A stretch of DNA of 64,000 bases, from contig NZ_MNPU01000016.1 of assembly GCF_001983165.1 (NCBI RefSeq), positions 1 to 64,000 on the forward strand. The letters run 5' to 3'. A program made the translations under genes and the position numbers. Positions 1 to 8,867 of this stretch are shown here, one piece after another; position 1 is the stretch's first letter, and each line of letters begins with the position of its first letter. The stretch is from Pseudomonas gessardii. Its GTDB lineage: Bacteria > Pseudomonadota > Gammaproteobacteria > Pseudomonadales > Pseudomonadaceae. The notes beneath the pieces were generated by a model that saw nothing but the letters and a program-made list of their open reading frames with translations, was not told the origin of the DNA and did not search any database.

Positions 1-126
1 CCTCGGGCTGGTCTCGATACTGGATACGATAAACCGACTTAACCGTATAACCTGAACCGCCGTATACGGAACCGTACGTACGGTGGTGTGAGAGGACGGC
101 GGATGTGAATCCGCCTCCTACTCGAT
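1..126 (+). mobile_element. 3' end of a group II intron (domains V and VI), 5' part outside window
   Basis: Bases 56-87 fold as a classic domain V. A 9-bp lower stem (56-64 with 79-87, one G.T pair) is followed by a 2-nt CG bulge on the 3' side, a 4-bp upper stem and a GAAC tetraloop. Bases 90-122 form a domain VI stem in which A120 is the single bulged adenosine. It lies seven nucleotides from the predicted intron end at CTCGAT (126), as expected for the lariat branch point. No reverse transcriptase is visible; it would lie before base 1. The exact 3' splice site is inferred. Confidence 0.82.
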
Positions 127-200
127 CTGCCCGCGCGGGCGGCGGGTTCTGTCAGAATGGCCCGAATATCGTGAGCGAGCGTTTACCGTCGGGGAATGGC

Positions 201-1325
201 ATGCCGTTGAAACGTTTGAATAGCCTGTCCGAAATATCGCCTGATGAATGGAATACGTTGGTCCCCGAGGATCAGCCGTTTCTGCGCCATGCGTTCCTCA
301 GTGCGCTGGAAGACAGTGCCAGCCTTGGCCGGCACACTGGCTGGCAGCCGGAGCACCTGCTGCATTACGCGGGGGAGCAGCTGGTGGCGGCGCTGCCCAG
401 CTATCGCAAATGGCACTCCTATGGCGAATATGTGTTCGACCATGGCTGGGCTGATGCGTGTGCGCGTGCGGGCATCGAGTACTACCCCAAGCTGCTGACA
501 GCGGTGCCTTTCAGCCCGGTCAGCGGGCCGCGCCTGCTGGTGGCCAATGGCGCGGACGGCCTTGAATTGCTCAAGAGCCTGCCCGGTTACCTGGAGATCG
601 AAGGGCTTTCCAGTGCCCATATCAACTTCACCGATGCCATGGCCGATGCCGCCCTGGGCCAGCAACCCGGCTGGCTTGCGCGCCTGGGTTGCCAGTTTCA
701 TTGGCAGAATCGTGGTTATCGCGATTTCCAGGACTTCCTCGACGCCCTGAGTTCGCGCAAGCGCAAGCAGATGCGCAAGGAGCGCGAGCAAGTGGCGGGG
801 CAGGGGATCGAGTTCGAGTGGCTGCACGGCCATGAGTTGAGCGAGACCCAGTGGGATTTTGTCTACGCCTGCTACGCCAACACCTACGCCGTGCGCCGGC
901 AGTCGCCGTACCTGACCCGCGAGTTCTTCAGCCTGCTGGCCGAACGCATGCCGCAGGCAATACGGGTGGTGCTGGCCAAGCAAGGGACGCGGCCGGTGGC
1001 CATGGCGTTCAGCCTGGTCGGTGGCGACAGCCTATATGGCCGCTATTGGGGCTGCCTGGGCGAGTTCGACCGGCTGCATTTTGAAACCTGTTTCTATCAA
1101 GGCATGGATTACGCGATCGCCAATGGCCTGCAACGTTTCGACGCGGGTGCCCAGGGCGAGCACAAGTTGATTCGTGGGTTTGAGCCGGTGATTACCCGTT
1201 CCTGGCACTACTTGCGCCATCCGGGCTTGAAAACCGCTGTGGCGGATTTCCTGGAGCGCGAGCGGGTGGGGATTCTGGCGTATGCCGAAGAAGCGCGGTC
1301 GGCGTTGCCGTATCGGCAGGAATAA
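201..1325 (+). CDS. FemAB-like / GNAT-superfamily acyltransferase (COG3146, DUF482)
   Basis: A 374-residue protein resembling the FemAB-like DUF482 family, whose members are predicted aminoacyl- or acyl-transferases; the substrate is unknown. The N-terminal part carries the family-like segment around EDQPFLRHAFLSALEDS. The C-terminal half has the GNAT-fold stretch with RFDAGAQGEHKLIRGFEP. I chose ATG 201 because GGGGA lies six bases upstream. The reading frame stays open back to about 105, but that extension is intron sequence and untranslatable-looking 5' leader. The gene lies directly downstream of the group II intron end and may be transcribed from a promoter between 127 and 200. The family call is good; the biochemical role is not known. 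Confidence 0.85.
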   Translation: MPLKRLNSLSEISPDEWNTLVPEDQPFLRHAFLSALEDSASLGRHTGWQPEHLLHYAGEQLVAALPSYRKWHSYGEYVFDHGWADACARAGIEYYPKLLTAVPFSPVSGPRLLVANGADGLELLKSLPGYLEIEGLSSAHINFTDAMADAALGQQPGWLARLGCQFHWQNRGYRDFQDFLDALSSRKRKQMRKEREQVAGQGIEFEWLHGHELSETQWDFVYACYANTYAVRRQSPYLTREFFSLLAERMPQAIRVVLAKQGTRPVAMAFSLVGGDSLYGRYWGCLGEFDRLHFETCFYQGMDYAIANGLQRFDAGAQGEHKLIRGFEPVITRSWHYLRHPGLKTAVADFLERERVGILAYAEEARSALPYRQE

Positions 1326-1331
1326 CGCTCA

Positions 1332-1430
1332 TGTAGGAGCGAGCTTGCTCGCGAAAAAACTGAGGGCGCCGCGTTTATCCAGGATGAACGCGGTGTACGT
1401 GAGTTCTTCGCGAGCCAGCTCGCTCCTACA
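1332..1430. repeat. REP doublet (inverted pair)
   Basis: Two head-to-head copies of a tgtaggagcgagcttgctcgc-like palindrome, at about 1332-1357 and 1405-1430, flank about 45 bases. The pair lies between convergent genes (the FemAB-like gene and aqpZ), a typical site for Pseudomonas REP doublets. It may act as a bidirectional terminator or mRNA stabiliser. Confidence 0.85.
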
Positions 1431-1451
1431 GGGTGGATTGATGCGGTTGGA

Positions 1452-2153
1452 TCAGGCCTTTTCTTCCTTGCCCAACCACCGGTAGGTGATGCCACCGATC
1501 ACCGCGCCAAGGATCGGCGCCAGCCAGAACAGCCACAGTTGCTGGATCGCCCAACCGCCGACAATCAGTGCAGGCCCGGTGCTGCGGGCCGGGTTGACCG
1601 AGGTGTTGGTGACCGGGATGGAGATCAGGTGGATCAGCGTCAGCCCCAGGCCAATGGCGATGGGCGCCAGGCCAGCCGGTGCGCGACGGTCAGTGGCGCC
1701 GAGGATGATCAGCACGAACATCGCGGTCATCACCAGTTCAGTGACAAACCCTGCCGCCATTGAATAGCCACCTGGCGAGTGTTCACCATAGCCATTGGAC
1801 GCCAGCCCCGAAGCCAGTTCAAAACCCGGTTTGCCGCTGGCAATGAAGTACAGCAGGGCCGCTGCCACCACGCCGCCAATGACTTGCGAGACGATATACG
1901 CAGGCATCTCCTTGGCTGGAAACCTGCCGCCGACCACCAACCCCACGGTGACCGCCGGGTTGAGGTGACAGCCGCTGATATGGCCAATGGCAAATGCCAT
2001 GGTCAACACAGTAAGCCCGAAGGCCAGCGATACCCCCAGCAGGCCGATTCCGACATCGGGGAACGCAGCGGCCAGAACGGCACTCCCGCAGCCACCCAAC
2101 ACCAGCCAAAACGTACCTAACCCTTCTGTAACGGAACGTTTGAACAGAGACAT
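1452..2153 (-). CDS. aqpZ: Aquaporin Z
   Basis: A 233-residue inner-membrane channel for rapid water movement. Both signature loops are present: NPA at residues 65-67 (in HLNPAVTVG) and NPA at 187-189, followed by the selectivity-filter arginine 190 (SVNPARSTG). Six hydrophobic segments alternate as expected for the major intrinsic protein family. Length is normal for bacterial AqpZ (about 230). The gene stands alone on the minus strand, with a REP doublet after its stop and about 165 bases of non-coding DNA before its start. A GlpF-type glycerol channel is less likely, because GlpF has an aspartate (NPARD) after the second motif and this protein has serine. Confidence 0.95.
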   Translation of the reverse strand: MSLFKRSVTEGLGTFWLVLGGCGSAVLAAAFPDVGIGLLGVSLAFGLTVLTMAFAIGHISGCHLNPAVTVGLVVGGRFPAKEMPAYIVSQVIGGVVAAALLYFIASGKPGFELASGLASNGYGEHSPGGYSMAAGFVTELVMTAMFVLIILGATDRRAPAGLAPIAIGLGLTLIHLISIPVTNTSVNPARSTGPALIVGGWAIQQLWLFWLAPILGAVIGGITYRWLGKEEKA

Positions 2154-2206
2154 GAATGCGTCCTTCTAAATCAACTGGTCGGTAATGCTTCCCTGCAGCC
2201 TGATAT

Positions 2207-2226
2207 CAGGGTCCTCCTGGACCCTG
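2207..2226. other. Perfect 8-bp inverted repeat, hairpin upstream of aqpZ
   Basis: CAGGGTCC, a TCCT loop, then GGACCCTG, in the gap between the ABC exporter stop and the aqpZ start. No T-run follows on either strand, so a simple intrinsic terminator is not supported. It could be an operator or an mRNA structure in the aqpZ leader. Apart from this hairpin I see nothing recognisable in 2154-2319. Confidence 0.45.
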
Positions 2227-2319
2227 AGTGCAGTACAGCAGGATTGTGATAGACGGCCAGCGAGATAGAAAAAACTGTCAGAATTGTTCGGAATTGATAA
2301 CGCCGTTAGTAGTCCAGAA

Positions 2320-4152
2320 TCAGTCGATCCCCACGAACCCTCCCGTCTGGTGTTGCCACAGTCGCGAGTAGAGGCCGCCGTGAGCCAGCAATTGGGCATG
2401 GCTGCCGCTTTCGGCGATCTGGCCTTTTTCCAGGACCACCAGCCTGTCCATTCGCGCAATCGTGGACAGGCGGTGGGCGATGGCAATCACTGTCTTGCCT
2501 TGCATCAGGGTTTCCAGGCTCTCCTGGATCGCCGCTTCCACTTCCGAGTCCAGGGCCGAAGTGGCTTCATCCATGATCAGGATAGGGGCGTCCTTGAGCA
2601 GGACCCGGGCGATGGCGATGCGCTGGCGTTGCCCGCCGGAGAGTTTCACCCCGCGCTCACCCACGTGGGCGTCCAGGCCGGTGCGGCCCTCGGCGTCCGA
2701 CAGCAGCGGGATAAACTCATCGGCGCGCGCCTTGCGGATCGCGTCCCAGAGTTCCTGGTCGGTGGCATCGGGCTTGCCATACAGCAGGTTGTCGCGGATC
2801 GAGCGGTGCAGCAACGAGGTGTCCTGGGTGATCATGCCGATGCGTTCGCGCAGGCTTTCCTGGGCCACTTCGGCGATGTTCTGGCCGTCGATCAGGATGC
2901 GCCCGCCTTGCAGGTCGTAGAGGCGTAGCAGCAGGTTGACCAGGGTCGACTTGCCAGCCCCGGATGGGCCGATCAGGCCGATTTTTTCCCCTGGCGCGAT
3001 CACCAGGTTCAGGCCACCGATGATGCCGCTGCTTTTGCCGTAGTGGAAATCCACCTGTTCAAAGCGCACTTCGCCCTGGGGCACGCTCAGGCGCGGGGCG
3101 TTCTCGCGGTCGATCACCGCCAGCGGCTGGGCGATGGTTTTCAGGCCGTCCTGGACCATGCCGATATTCTCGAAGATGCCGTTGACCACCCACATGATCC
3201 AGCCCGACATGTTGACGATGCGGATCACCAGGCCAGTGGCCAGGGCAATGGCGCCGACCGAGATCAGCGACTGGGTCCACAGCCACAGGGCCAGGCCGGT
3301 GGTGGTGACGATCAGCAGGCCGTTCATGCTGGTGATCACCACGTCCATGCTGGTGACCACGCGGCTGGCCAGTTGGGTTTTTTCGGTCTGCTCGATGATC
3401 GCTTCCTTGGCGTACTCCTGTTCGGACTGGGTGTGGGCGAACAGCTTCAAGGTGGTGATGTTGGTGTAGCCATCGACGATGCGCCCCATCAATTTGGAGC
3501 GCGCCTCGGACGAGATCACCGAGCGTTCCTTGACCCGTGGCACGAAGTAACGCAAGGCCAGGCTGTAGGCGATGATCCAGGTGACCAGCGGGATCATCAG
3601 GCGCCAGTCGGCCTCGGCGAACAGCACCAGGGAGCTGATGGCGTAGATCGCCACGTGCCAGATGGCATCGACGGCGGCGACGGCCGAGTCGCGCAGCGAG
3701 TTGCCGGTCTGCATGATGCGCTGGGCAATACGCCCGGCAAAATCGTTCTGGAAGAAATTCAGGCTCTGCTTGAGCACATAGCTGTGGTTCTGCCAGCGGA
3801 TCAGGCTGGTCATGCCCGGGCTGATGGTCTGGTGCACCAGCAGGTCGTGCAGGGCGCCGAAGATCGGGCGCAGCAGTAGGGCGACCACGGCCATCCAGAT
3901 CAACTCGGTGGCGTGGAGCTGGAAGAAATTGGCCGGTGGCGTGCCCTGGGCCAGGTCGATGATGCGGCTCAGGTAGCTGAACAGCGCCACTTCAATCAGC
4001 GCGCCGATCAGGCCCACCACCAGCAGCGCGGCAAAGCACGGCCACACCTGGCGCAGGTAATAAAGGTAGAAGGGCAGGACTTTATCGGGAGGGGCCGCGC
4101 TGGGAGCGTCGCGGAAAATATCGATCAGTTGTTCAAAGCGACGATAGAGCAT
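2320..4152 (-). CDS. ABC exporter half-transporter (fused membrane and ATPase domains)
   Basis: A 610-residue export-type half transporter, presumably a homodimer in the inner membrane. The N-terminal 340 residues hold about six membrane helices of the type I exporter fold. The ATPase domain follows: Walker A GPSGAGKS at 395-402, Q-loop near 443, signature LSGGQ at 504-508, Walker B ILIMDEAT at about 524-531, and the H-loop in IAHRLS. The substrate is unknown; relatives are annotated as multidrug or lipid exporters. It is 81 bases downstream of ppiA on the same strand with a good ribosome site (AAGGAG, some distance upstream), so it could be co-transcribed. MsbA is a homologous family, but this does not look like the msbA locus. 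Confidence 0.88.
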   Translation of the reverse strand: MLYRRFEQLIDIFRDAPSAAPPDKVLPFYLYYLRQVWPCFAALLVVGLIGALIEVALFSYLSRIIDLAQGTPPANFFQLHATELIWMAVVALLLRPIFGALHDLLVHQTISPGMTSLIRWQNHSYVLKQSLNFFQNDFAGRIAQRIMQTGNSLRDSAVAAVDAIWHVAIYAISSLVLFAEADWRLMIPLVTWIIAYSLALRYFVPRVKERSVISSEARSKLMGRIVDGYTNITTLKLFAHTQSEQEYAKEAIIEQTEKTQLASRVVTSMDVVITSMNGLLIVTTTGLALWLWTQSLISVGAIALATGLVIRIVNMSGWIMWVVNGIFENIGMVQDGLKTIAQPLAVIDRENAPRLSVPQGEVRFEQVDFHYGKSSGIIGGLNLVIAPGEKIGLIGPSGAGKSTLVNLLLRLYDLQGGRILIDGQNIAEVAQESLRERIGMITQDTSLLHRSIRDNLLYGKPDATDQELWDAIRKARADEFIPLLSDAEGRTGLDAHVGERGVKLSGGQRQRIAIARVLLKDAPILIMDEATSALDSEVEAAIQESLETLMQGKTVIAIAHRLSTIARMDRLVVLEKGQIAESGSHAQLLAHGGLYSRLWQHQTGGFVGID

Positions 4153-4233
4153 TAGGTCTGACGCCCGCCGCGCGGGCTCTCCTTGTTAAATGCGCGCGCA
4201 GCCTTGTGGGCCGCGCGCGAGACTCCCGGTCGT

Positions 4234-4794
4234 TCAGTCGATGACTTTGGCCGACTTGATCAGCACAGGATCGATGGGCACGTTTTGCATGCCTTGCTTG
4301 GTGGTGGTCTGCGAGTTGACGATCTGGTCTACCACGTCCATGCCACTGACAACTTTGGCGAAGACCGCGTAGCCAGCATCGCTACCCGGGTCAAGGAAGG
4401 CATTGTCGACAACGTTGATGAAGAACTGGCTGGTCGCCGAGTTGGGGTTGGAGGTGCGTGCCATCGACAAGGTACCGCGCACGTTATGCAGGCCGTTGCT
4501 GGCTTCGTTGCGGATCGGGTCCTTGGTGTCTTTCTGGACCATTTGTGGGGTGAAACCACCGCCCTGGACCATGAAGCCTGGAATCACACGGTGGAAGATG
4601 GTGTTGGTATAGAAACCACTGTTGACGTACTCCAGGAAGTTCTTGCTGGAAATCGGCGCCTTGACCGGGTCCAGTTCGATTTCGATTTTGCCAAAGCTGG
4701 TGTCCAGCAAGACATGCGGTGCCTTGGCGTCAGCCGCCATCAGGTTGGCAGCAAACAGAACAGAACCGGCAAAGAGGGCGATTTTTTTCAGCAT
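4234..4794 (-). CDS. ppiA: Periplasmic peptidyl-prolyl cis-trans isomerase (cyclophilin type)
   Basis: A 186-residue cyclophilin that accelerates proline isomerisation during folding of exported proteins. Residues 1-21 form a signal peptide ending LMAAD, so the enzyme is periplasmic. The active-site motif [13 protein letters not shown] is present with catalytic Arg69, as are SQFFINV and the [12 protein letters not shown] segment near the end. Length fits the PpiA family; cytosolic PpiB lacks the signal peptide. The start lies only three bases after the stop of the upstream hydrolase gene, which points to one transcript. Confidence 0.93.
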   Translation of the reverse strand: MLKKIALFAGSVLFAANLMAADAKAPHVLLDTSFGKIEIELDPVKAPISSKNFLEYVNSGFYTNTIFHRVIPGFMVQGGGFTPQMVQKDTKDPIRNEASNGLHNVRGTLSMARTSNPNSATSQFFINVVDNAFLDPGSDAGYAVFAKVVSGMDVVDQIVNSQTTTKQGMQNVPIDPVLIKSAKVID

Positions 4795-4797
4795 GGG

Positions 4798-5601
4798 TCA
4801 GTGATCCTGAGTAGTGGTTTGAACGGTCTTGAGAAAATCGAGCAGGGTGGTGTTGAAGGTTTCGGGTTGGTCCAGCGGTGTGGCGTGGCGCGAATCCTCG
4901 ATCACCACCAAGCGCGCATCGGGCAGCAGTTTTACATAGATTTGTTTCTGCGCCACCGGGGTGTAGTCATGGTCGGCGCTGATGACCAGGGTTGGACAGG
5001 TGATCCTCGAAAGTCGTTCCTGCACCCCCCAGCCCACAATCGCATCGAAGCTGGCGAGGTAAGCACGTTTGTCGTTTTTTGCCCAGCGTTCGCGCATTTT
5101 ACGTCGCAGGTCGGCCTGCCCGGGCTTGGGGAACAGCCGGTCGCCGAGTGCCTTGCCGATGGTATCCAGGCTGAGCACACGCGCCAGGCTCCAGCGCTTG
5201 GCCCATTGCCAATAGTCATCGGCGCTGCGCACCTTGACCTCGGGCGCGCTGTTGACGATACACAGGCTCTTGAGCCTCTGCGGTTGGTCGACCGCCAGTT
5301 GAAAGGCGATCATCCCGCCCATCGACAGGCCCACCACATGGGCGGCAGGCAGTTGCAGGTGTTCGATCAGCGCCACCAGGTCGGCGGTAAAGCCGGCGAT
5401 GCTGTAGCGCTCCCGGGGCTTGTCGGAGCGCCCGTGACCGCGCACATCCAGCAGCACCAGGCGGTAGTGCCGGGCCAGCACCGGTATCTGCAACTCCCAA
5501 TCCTGGCAACTGGAGCCCAGGCCGTGGATCAGGATCAGCGGCACGCCGTGGCCATATTCCTCGTAATGCAGGGTGCAACCTTCATGCTCGAAATAGGCCA
5601 T
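4798..5601 (-). CDS. Alpha/beta-fold hydrolase
   Basis: A 267-residue cytoplasmic serine hydrolase. The oxyanion strand motif HGLGSS is at 26-31, the nucleophile elbow GLSMGG places the catalytic serine at 93, and His239 in DSRHATPLDQPE is the likely catalytic base. The acid is probably an aspartate in VISADHDYT. Relatives include 3-oxoadipate enol-lactonases and esterases, but no beta-ketoadipate genes are nearby, so the substrate is open. It is followed after three bases by ppiA and preceded by a LysR regulator 14 bases upstream, all on the same strand. Confidence 0.88.
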   Translation of the reverse strand: MAYFEHEGCTLHYEEYGHGVPLILIHGLGSSCQDWELQIPVLARHYRLVLLDVRGHGRSDKPRERYSIAGFTADLVALIEHLQLPAAHVVGLSMGGMIAFQLAVDQPQRLKSLCIVNSAPEVKVRSADDYWQWAKRWSLARVLSLDTIGKALGDRLFPKPGQADLRRKMRERWAKNDKRAYLASFDAIVGWGVQERLSRITCPTLVISADHDYTPVAQKQIYVKLLPDARLVVIEDSRHATPLDQPETFNTTLLDFLKTVQTTTQDH

Positions 5602-5615
5602 GGGTGAACTCCGTG

Positions 5616-6539
5616 TCAGGCTTGCCGGGGGGCGGCAAAGGGGGCGTCCAGCGGTGCGGTGTCGAAGGTGCGCAGCAGTTCGACGAGAATCTGCGTCGCC
5701 GGGCCCAGGGGCTTGTCCTTGTTCGAGTACAGGTAGAACGTCGGGTGGCGGCTGGCGCCTTGCTCCAGGGGCAGTTGCTTGAGCACGCCTTCCTTGAGTT
5801 CGCGCTCGATCAAGTGCCGGGGCAGCCAGGCAAACCCCAGGCCGCTGCCGACGAAGGTGGCGGCGGTGGCCAGGCTGCCCACGGTCCAGCGCTGTTCGGC
5901 GCCGAGCCAGCCGACGTCCCGCGGTTGCTGGCGACCGGAGTCGCGGATCACCACCTGCATCTGGCTTTCCAGGTCCTGGAAGCTCAACTCGCGGTTAAGC
6001 CGGTGCAGTGGGTGTTCGGGATGGGCCACGGCGACAAATTCCACGTTGCTCATTTCCGTGCCCAGGTAGCCGGGAATATTGAAGCCGCAGATCGCCAGGT
6101 CCGCCACCCCTTCGATCAACAGCTCTTCGACCCCGGACAGCACTTCTTCGCGCAGGCGCACGCGGCAGCCACGGCTTTGCGGCATAAAGGCGGTGAGGGC
6201 GCGTACCAGGCGGGCGTTGGGGTAGGCGGCATCGACCACCAGGCGCACTTCGGCTTCCCAGCCTTGTTCCATATGGTGGGCCAGGTCTTCCAGCTGGCTG
6301 GCGTTTTTCACCAGTTGCCGGGAGCGGCGCAACAGCACTTCGCCGGCGTCGGTGAGCACGGCCTTGCGCCCGTCGATGCGCAACAGGGGCACGCCCAATT
6401 GGTCTTGCATGCGGGCCACGGTGTAGCTCACCGAGGATTGCGAACGGTGCAGCACTTCGGCCGCCTGGGCGAAGCCGCCATGGTCGACCACGGCTTGCAA
6501 TGTGCGCCATTGATCAAGGGTCACGCGGGGCGCTTTCAA
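5616..6539 (-). CDS. LysR-family transcriptional regulator, TTG start
   Basis: A 307-residue LysR regulator. The N-terminal winged helix-turn-helix (residues about 6-65, GGFAQAAEVLHRSQSSVSY) is followed by the periplasmic-binding-like effector domain. The start codon is TTG at 6539-6537. AGGAG lies six bases before it and there is no ATG in a sensible position, so the TTG start is well supported. The gene stands head-to-head with the small secreted protein gene (49 bases between starts) and upstream of the hydrolase gene. Its target and inducer cannot be read from the sequence. Confidence 0.9.
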   Translation of the reverse strand: MKAPRVTLDQWRTLQAVVDHGGFAQAAEVLHRSQSSVSYTVARMQDQLGVPLLRIDGRKAVLTDAGEVLLRRSRQLVKNASQLEDLAHHMEQGWEAEVRLVVDAAYPNARLVRALTAFMPQSRGCRVRLREEVLSGVEELLIEGVADLAICGFNIPGYLGTEMSNVEFVAVAHPEHPLHRLNRELSFQDLESQMQVVIRDSGRQQPRDVGWLGAEQRWTVGSLATAATFVGSGLGFAWLPRHLIERELKEGVLKQLPLEQGASRHPTFYLYSNKDKPLGPATQILVELLRTFDTAPLDAPFAAPRQA

Positions 6540-6588
6540 GATGAGCTCCTGTTGTCCTAAGCTGGCAGTCCTTACTGGAGACTGGCGA

Positions 6589-6903
6589 ATGAGAAAATTC
6601 TGTTGTGTGTTGCTGGCACTGTTGCCGTTGAGTGCGTTTGCCTACCCGATCGATGTGTCGAAATCGATCAAAGGCGTCAGCGTCGATTACAACGCGTCTG
6701 ATGTGGACGGCGATATCAGCTCTATCCGGCTCAGTAACTACGGGACTAACGACGCCGCGTGTACGGTAGCGTTTACCAATGGCCCTGAGCCGGCGCGGGT
6801 GCGCAAGGTCAGCGTGCCCGCCGGGAAAAGCACCAATACCACGGTCAAGTTCAGCCGCGCGATTATCAAGATGCGCATCAAGCTGACCTGCGAACCCAAG
6901 TAA
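6589..6903 (+). CDS. Small exported protein of unknown function
   Basis: A 104-residue protein with a clear signal peptide (MRKFCCVLLALLPLSAFA, cleavage before YPIDV) and a short beta-rich mature part. It has two mature-domain cysteines, one in AACTVAFTNG and one in KLTCEPK near the end, which could form a disulfide. It is probably periplasmic. Proteins like this in Pseudomonas are, as I recall, sometimes labelled 3-phosphoglycerate kinase; nothing here resembles that enzyme, so such a label should not be copied. An in-frame ATG at 6541 would add 16 residues that spoil the signal peptide, so ATG 6589, preceded by GGAG, is preferred. It is divergent from the LysR gene. Confidence 0.78.
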   Translation: MRKFCCVLLALLPLSAFAYPIDVSKSIKGVSVDYNASDVDGDISSIRLSNYGTNDAACTVAFTNGPEPARVRKVSVPAGKSTNTTVKFSRAIIKMRIKLTCEPK

Positions 6904-7050
6904 CGCGCTGCGCAGCCCTGTGACTGTGCTCCGCTTATAAACAACTTTATAGATGGTTTATAGCAGTTTTTTACGCTTTTTTATCGAACGGGCTCTGTTT
7001 AACCTTCGCGTCATTGACTTACAGCAATTACCGATGGAGCTTACAAAGCC

Positions 7051-7650
7051 ATGTCCAACGTTCTGATCATCGAAAGCAGCGCCCGCCAGCAGGATTCGGT
7101 TTCCCGTCAACTGACCCAGCAGTTCATCAGCCAATGGCAGGCTGCCCACCCGGCCGATCAGATCAGCGTGCGGGACTTGGCGGTCAACCCGGTGCCGCAC
7201 CTGGACGCCAACCTGTTGGGCGGCTGGATGAAGCCGGTTGAACGGCGTAGCGCCGATGAGCAGGCTTCCCTGGACCGCTCCAACCACCTGACTGACGAAC
7301 TGCTGGCTGCCGACGTGCTGGTGATGGCCGCGCCGATGTACAACTTTGCCATCCCCAGCACCCTCAAGGCCTGGCTCGATCATGTGTTGCGGGCCGGCGT
7401 GACCTTCAAGTACACCGCCACCGGCTCCCAGGGCCTGTTGACCGGCAAGCGCGCCTTTGTATTGACCGCCCGTGGTGGCCTCCACACCGGCGCGAGCAGT
7501 GATCACCAGGAACCTTACCTGCGGCAGGTCATGGGGTTTGTCGGCATCCATGACGTCACCTTCATTCATGCCGAAGGGGTGAACCTGGGGGGCGACTTCC
7601 AGGAAAAGGGCGTGAACCACGCCAAGGCGTTGCTGGCACAGGTGGCCTGA
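7051..7650 (+). CDS. azoR: FMN-dependent NADH-azoreductase
   Basis: A 199-residue flavodoxin-fold quinone and azo reductase of the AzoR family. The FMN phosphate-binding loop is near the N-terminus (IESSARQQDSVSR, residues about 6-18). The second FMN-contact motif, PMYNFAIPSTLKAWLDH, follows at about 96-112, and a glycine-rich stretch TARGGLHTG closes the site. It uses NAD(P)H to reduce quinones and azo dyes in the cytoplasm, probably as a homodimer. It sits about 150 bases after the small secreted gene and is followed by a strong terminator, so it is likely a single-gene unit. Confidence 0.92.
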   Translation: MSNVLIIESSARQQDSVSRQLTQQFISQWQAAHPADQISVRDLAVNPVPHLDANLLGGWMKPVERRSADEQASLDRSNHLTDELLAADVLVMAAPMYNFAIPSTLKAWLDHVLRAGVTFKYTATGSQGLLTGKRAFVLTARGGLHTGASSDHQEPYLRQVMGFVGIHDVTFIHAEGVNLGGDFQEKGVNHAKALLAQVA

Positions 7651-7755
7651 GGCGTTAATCGCCAGATAATCGCGTGATGTTTCTATAACACCACGCAGCC
7701 CTTCAAGTTCGCGTATCGAACCTCCCTTTGCGCTCGTTGCTCCTGAGTGCTCCTG

Positions 7756-7790
7756 CCCGACTGCCGCTTTAGCGAAGTCGGGTTTTTTTT
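7756..7790 (+). terminator. Intrinsic terminator after azoR
   Basis: CCCGACT (7756-7762) pairs with AGTCGGG (7776-7782), the inner part adds GCT/AGC pairing, and eight T residues follow at 7783-7790. It lies about 105 bases after the azoR stop and just before the DMT transporter gene. Confidence 0.85.
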
Positions 7791-7853
7791 GCCTTGAGTT
7801 TCGTCCCGCCGCGAAAAACGCTACTGTCGCGCCCATTCCAATACGAGGCGCAC

Positions 7854-8723
7854 ATGGGCTATTTACTGATTGTCACGCTGATCCAGGCGTTTTCCTTCAG
7901 CCTGATCGGCGAATACCTGGCCGGTCATGTCGACAGCTATTTCGCCGTGCTGGTGCGCGTGCTGCTGGCCGGGCTGGTGTTTATCCCGCTGACCCGCTGG
8001 CGCTCGGTGGAGCCTGCTTTCATGCGCGGCATGCTGCTGATCGGCGCGTTGCAGTTCGGCGTGACCTACGTGTGCCTGTATTTGAGCTTCCGCGTGTTGA
8101 CGGTGCCGGAGGTGCTGCTGTTCACCATCCTCACACCGTTGCATGTGACGTTGATCGAAGATGCGCTGAACCGGCGTTTCAACCCCTGGGCGTTGATTGC
8201 CGCACTGGTGGCGGTGGCGGGGGCGGCGGTGATCCGCTTTGACCAGATCAGCCCGGACTTCTTCATGGGGTTCCTGCTGCTGCAACTGGCCAACTTCACC
8301 TACGCCGCCGGGCAAGTGCTGTACCGGCGCCTGGTGGCGCGGCACCCGAGCGACCTGCCGCACTACCGGCGTTTTGGTTATTTCTACCTGGGGGCATTGG
8401 CCGTGGTGTTGCCGGCGTTCCTGCTGTTTGGCAAGGCCAACTTCCTGCCTGAAGCGCCGTTGCAATGGGGGGTGTTGGTATTCCTGGGCCTGGTCAGCAC
8501 CGCGTTGGGTTTGTACTGGTGGAACAAGGGCGCCTGCCTGGTCAACGGCGGCACCTTGGCGGTGATGAACAACCTGCATGTGCCGGTGGGGCTGCTGCTC
8601 AACCTGCTGATCTGGAACCAGCATGAGCCGTTGGGACGGTTGTTCCTGGGCGGGGCGGTGATTGTGGCGGCGGTGTGGATCAGCCGGTTGGGGATTCGCC
8701 CTACGCCACTCTGCCGGCAATGA
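7854..8723 (+). CDS. DMT-superfamily (EamA) transporter
   Basis: A 289-residue inner-membrane protein with about ten hydrophobic segments arranged as two EamA repeats of five helices (first about 1-140, second about 150-285). Members carry amino acids, carboxylates or other metabolites, often outward; the substrate here is not evident. ATG 7854 is chosen because the open frame before it (from 7794) overlaps the azoR terminator and has no hydrophobic start. Cationic loops such as TRWRS and YRRLVARH suggest the usual inside-positive orientation. Confidence 0.85.
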   Translation: MGYLLIVTLIQAFSFSLIGEYLAGHVDSYFAVLVRVLLAGLVFIPLTRWRSVEPAFMRGMLLIGALQFGVTYVCLYLSFRVLTVPEVLLFTILTPLHVTLIEDALNRRFNPWALIAALVAVAGAAVIRFDQISPDFFMGFLLLQLANFTYAAGQVLYRRLVARHPSDLPHYRRFGYFYLGALAVVLPAFLLFGKANFLPEAPLQWGVLVFLGLVSTALGLYWWNKGACLVNGGTLAVMNNLHVPVGLLLNLLIWNQHEPLGRLFLGGAVIVAAVWISRLGIRPTPLCRQ

Positions 8724-8751
8724 TCGTTCCCAAAGGTGGGGCGCTGCTGCA

Positions 8752-8867
8752 ATGATCGTTCCCACGCTCTGCGTGGGAATGCAGCCCGTGACGCTCCGCG
8801 TCTCAGGCCAGATGGCGGGGCGCGGAGCGCCCCAGGAGGCGTGCCCACGCAGAGCGTGGGAACGATC
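8752..8867. repeat. Repeat pair of the cgttcccacgctctgcgtggg family
   Basis: Inverted copies of a gatcgttcccacgctctgcg-like palindrome lie at about 8754-8775 and 8842-8865. The sequence between them also contains gacgctccgcgtc and gcgcggagcgc elements. A partial copy of the first bases is at 8720-8731. This is a different repeat family from the gagcgggcttgctcgc REPs elsewhere in the window. It lies between convergent genes and runs up to the stop codon of the MscS gene. Confidence 0.8.

Noticed and set aside
105..200. N-terminal extension of the FemAB-like protein
   Set aside because: It is translated group II intron domain VI plus leader DNA; ATG 201 has a good ribosome site and family-like start.
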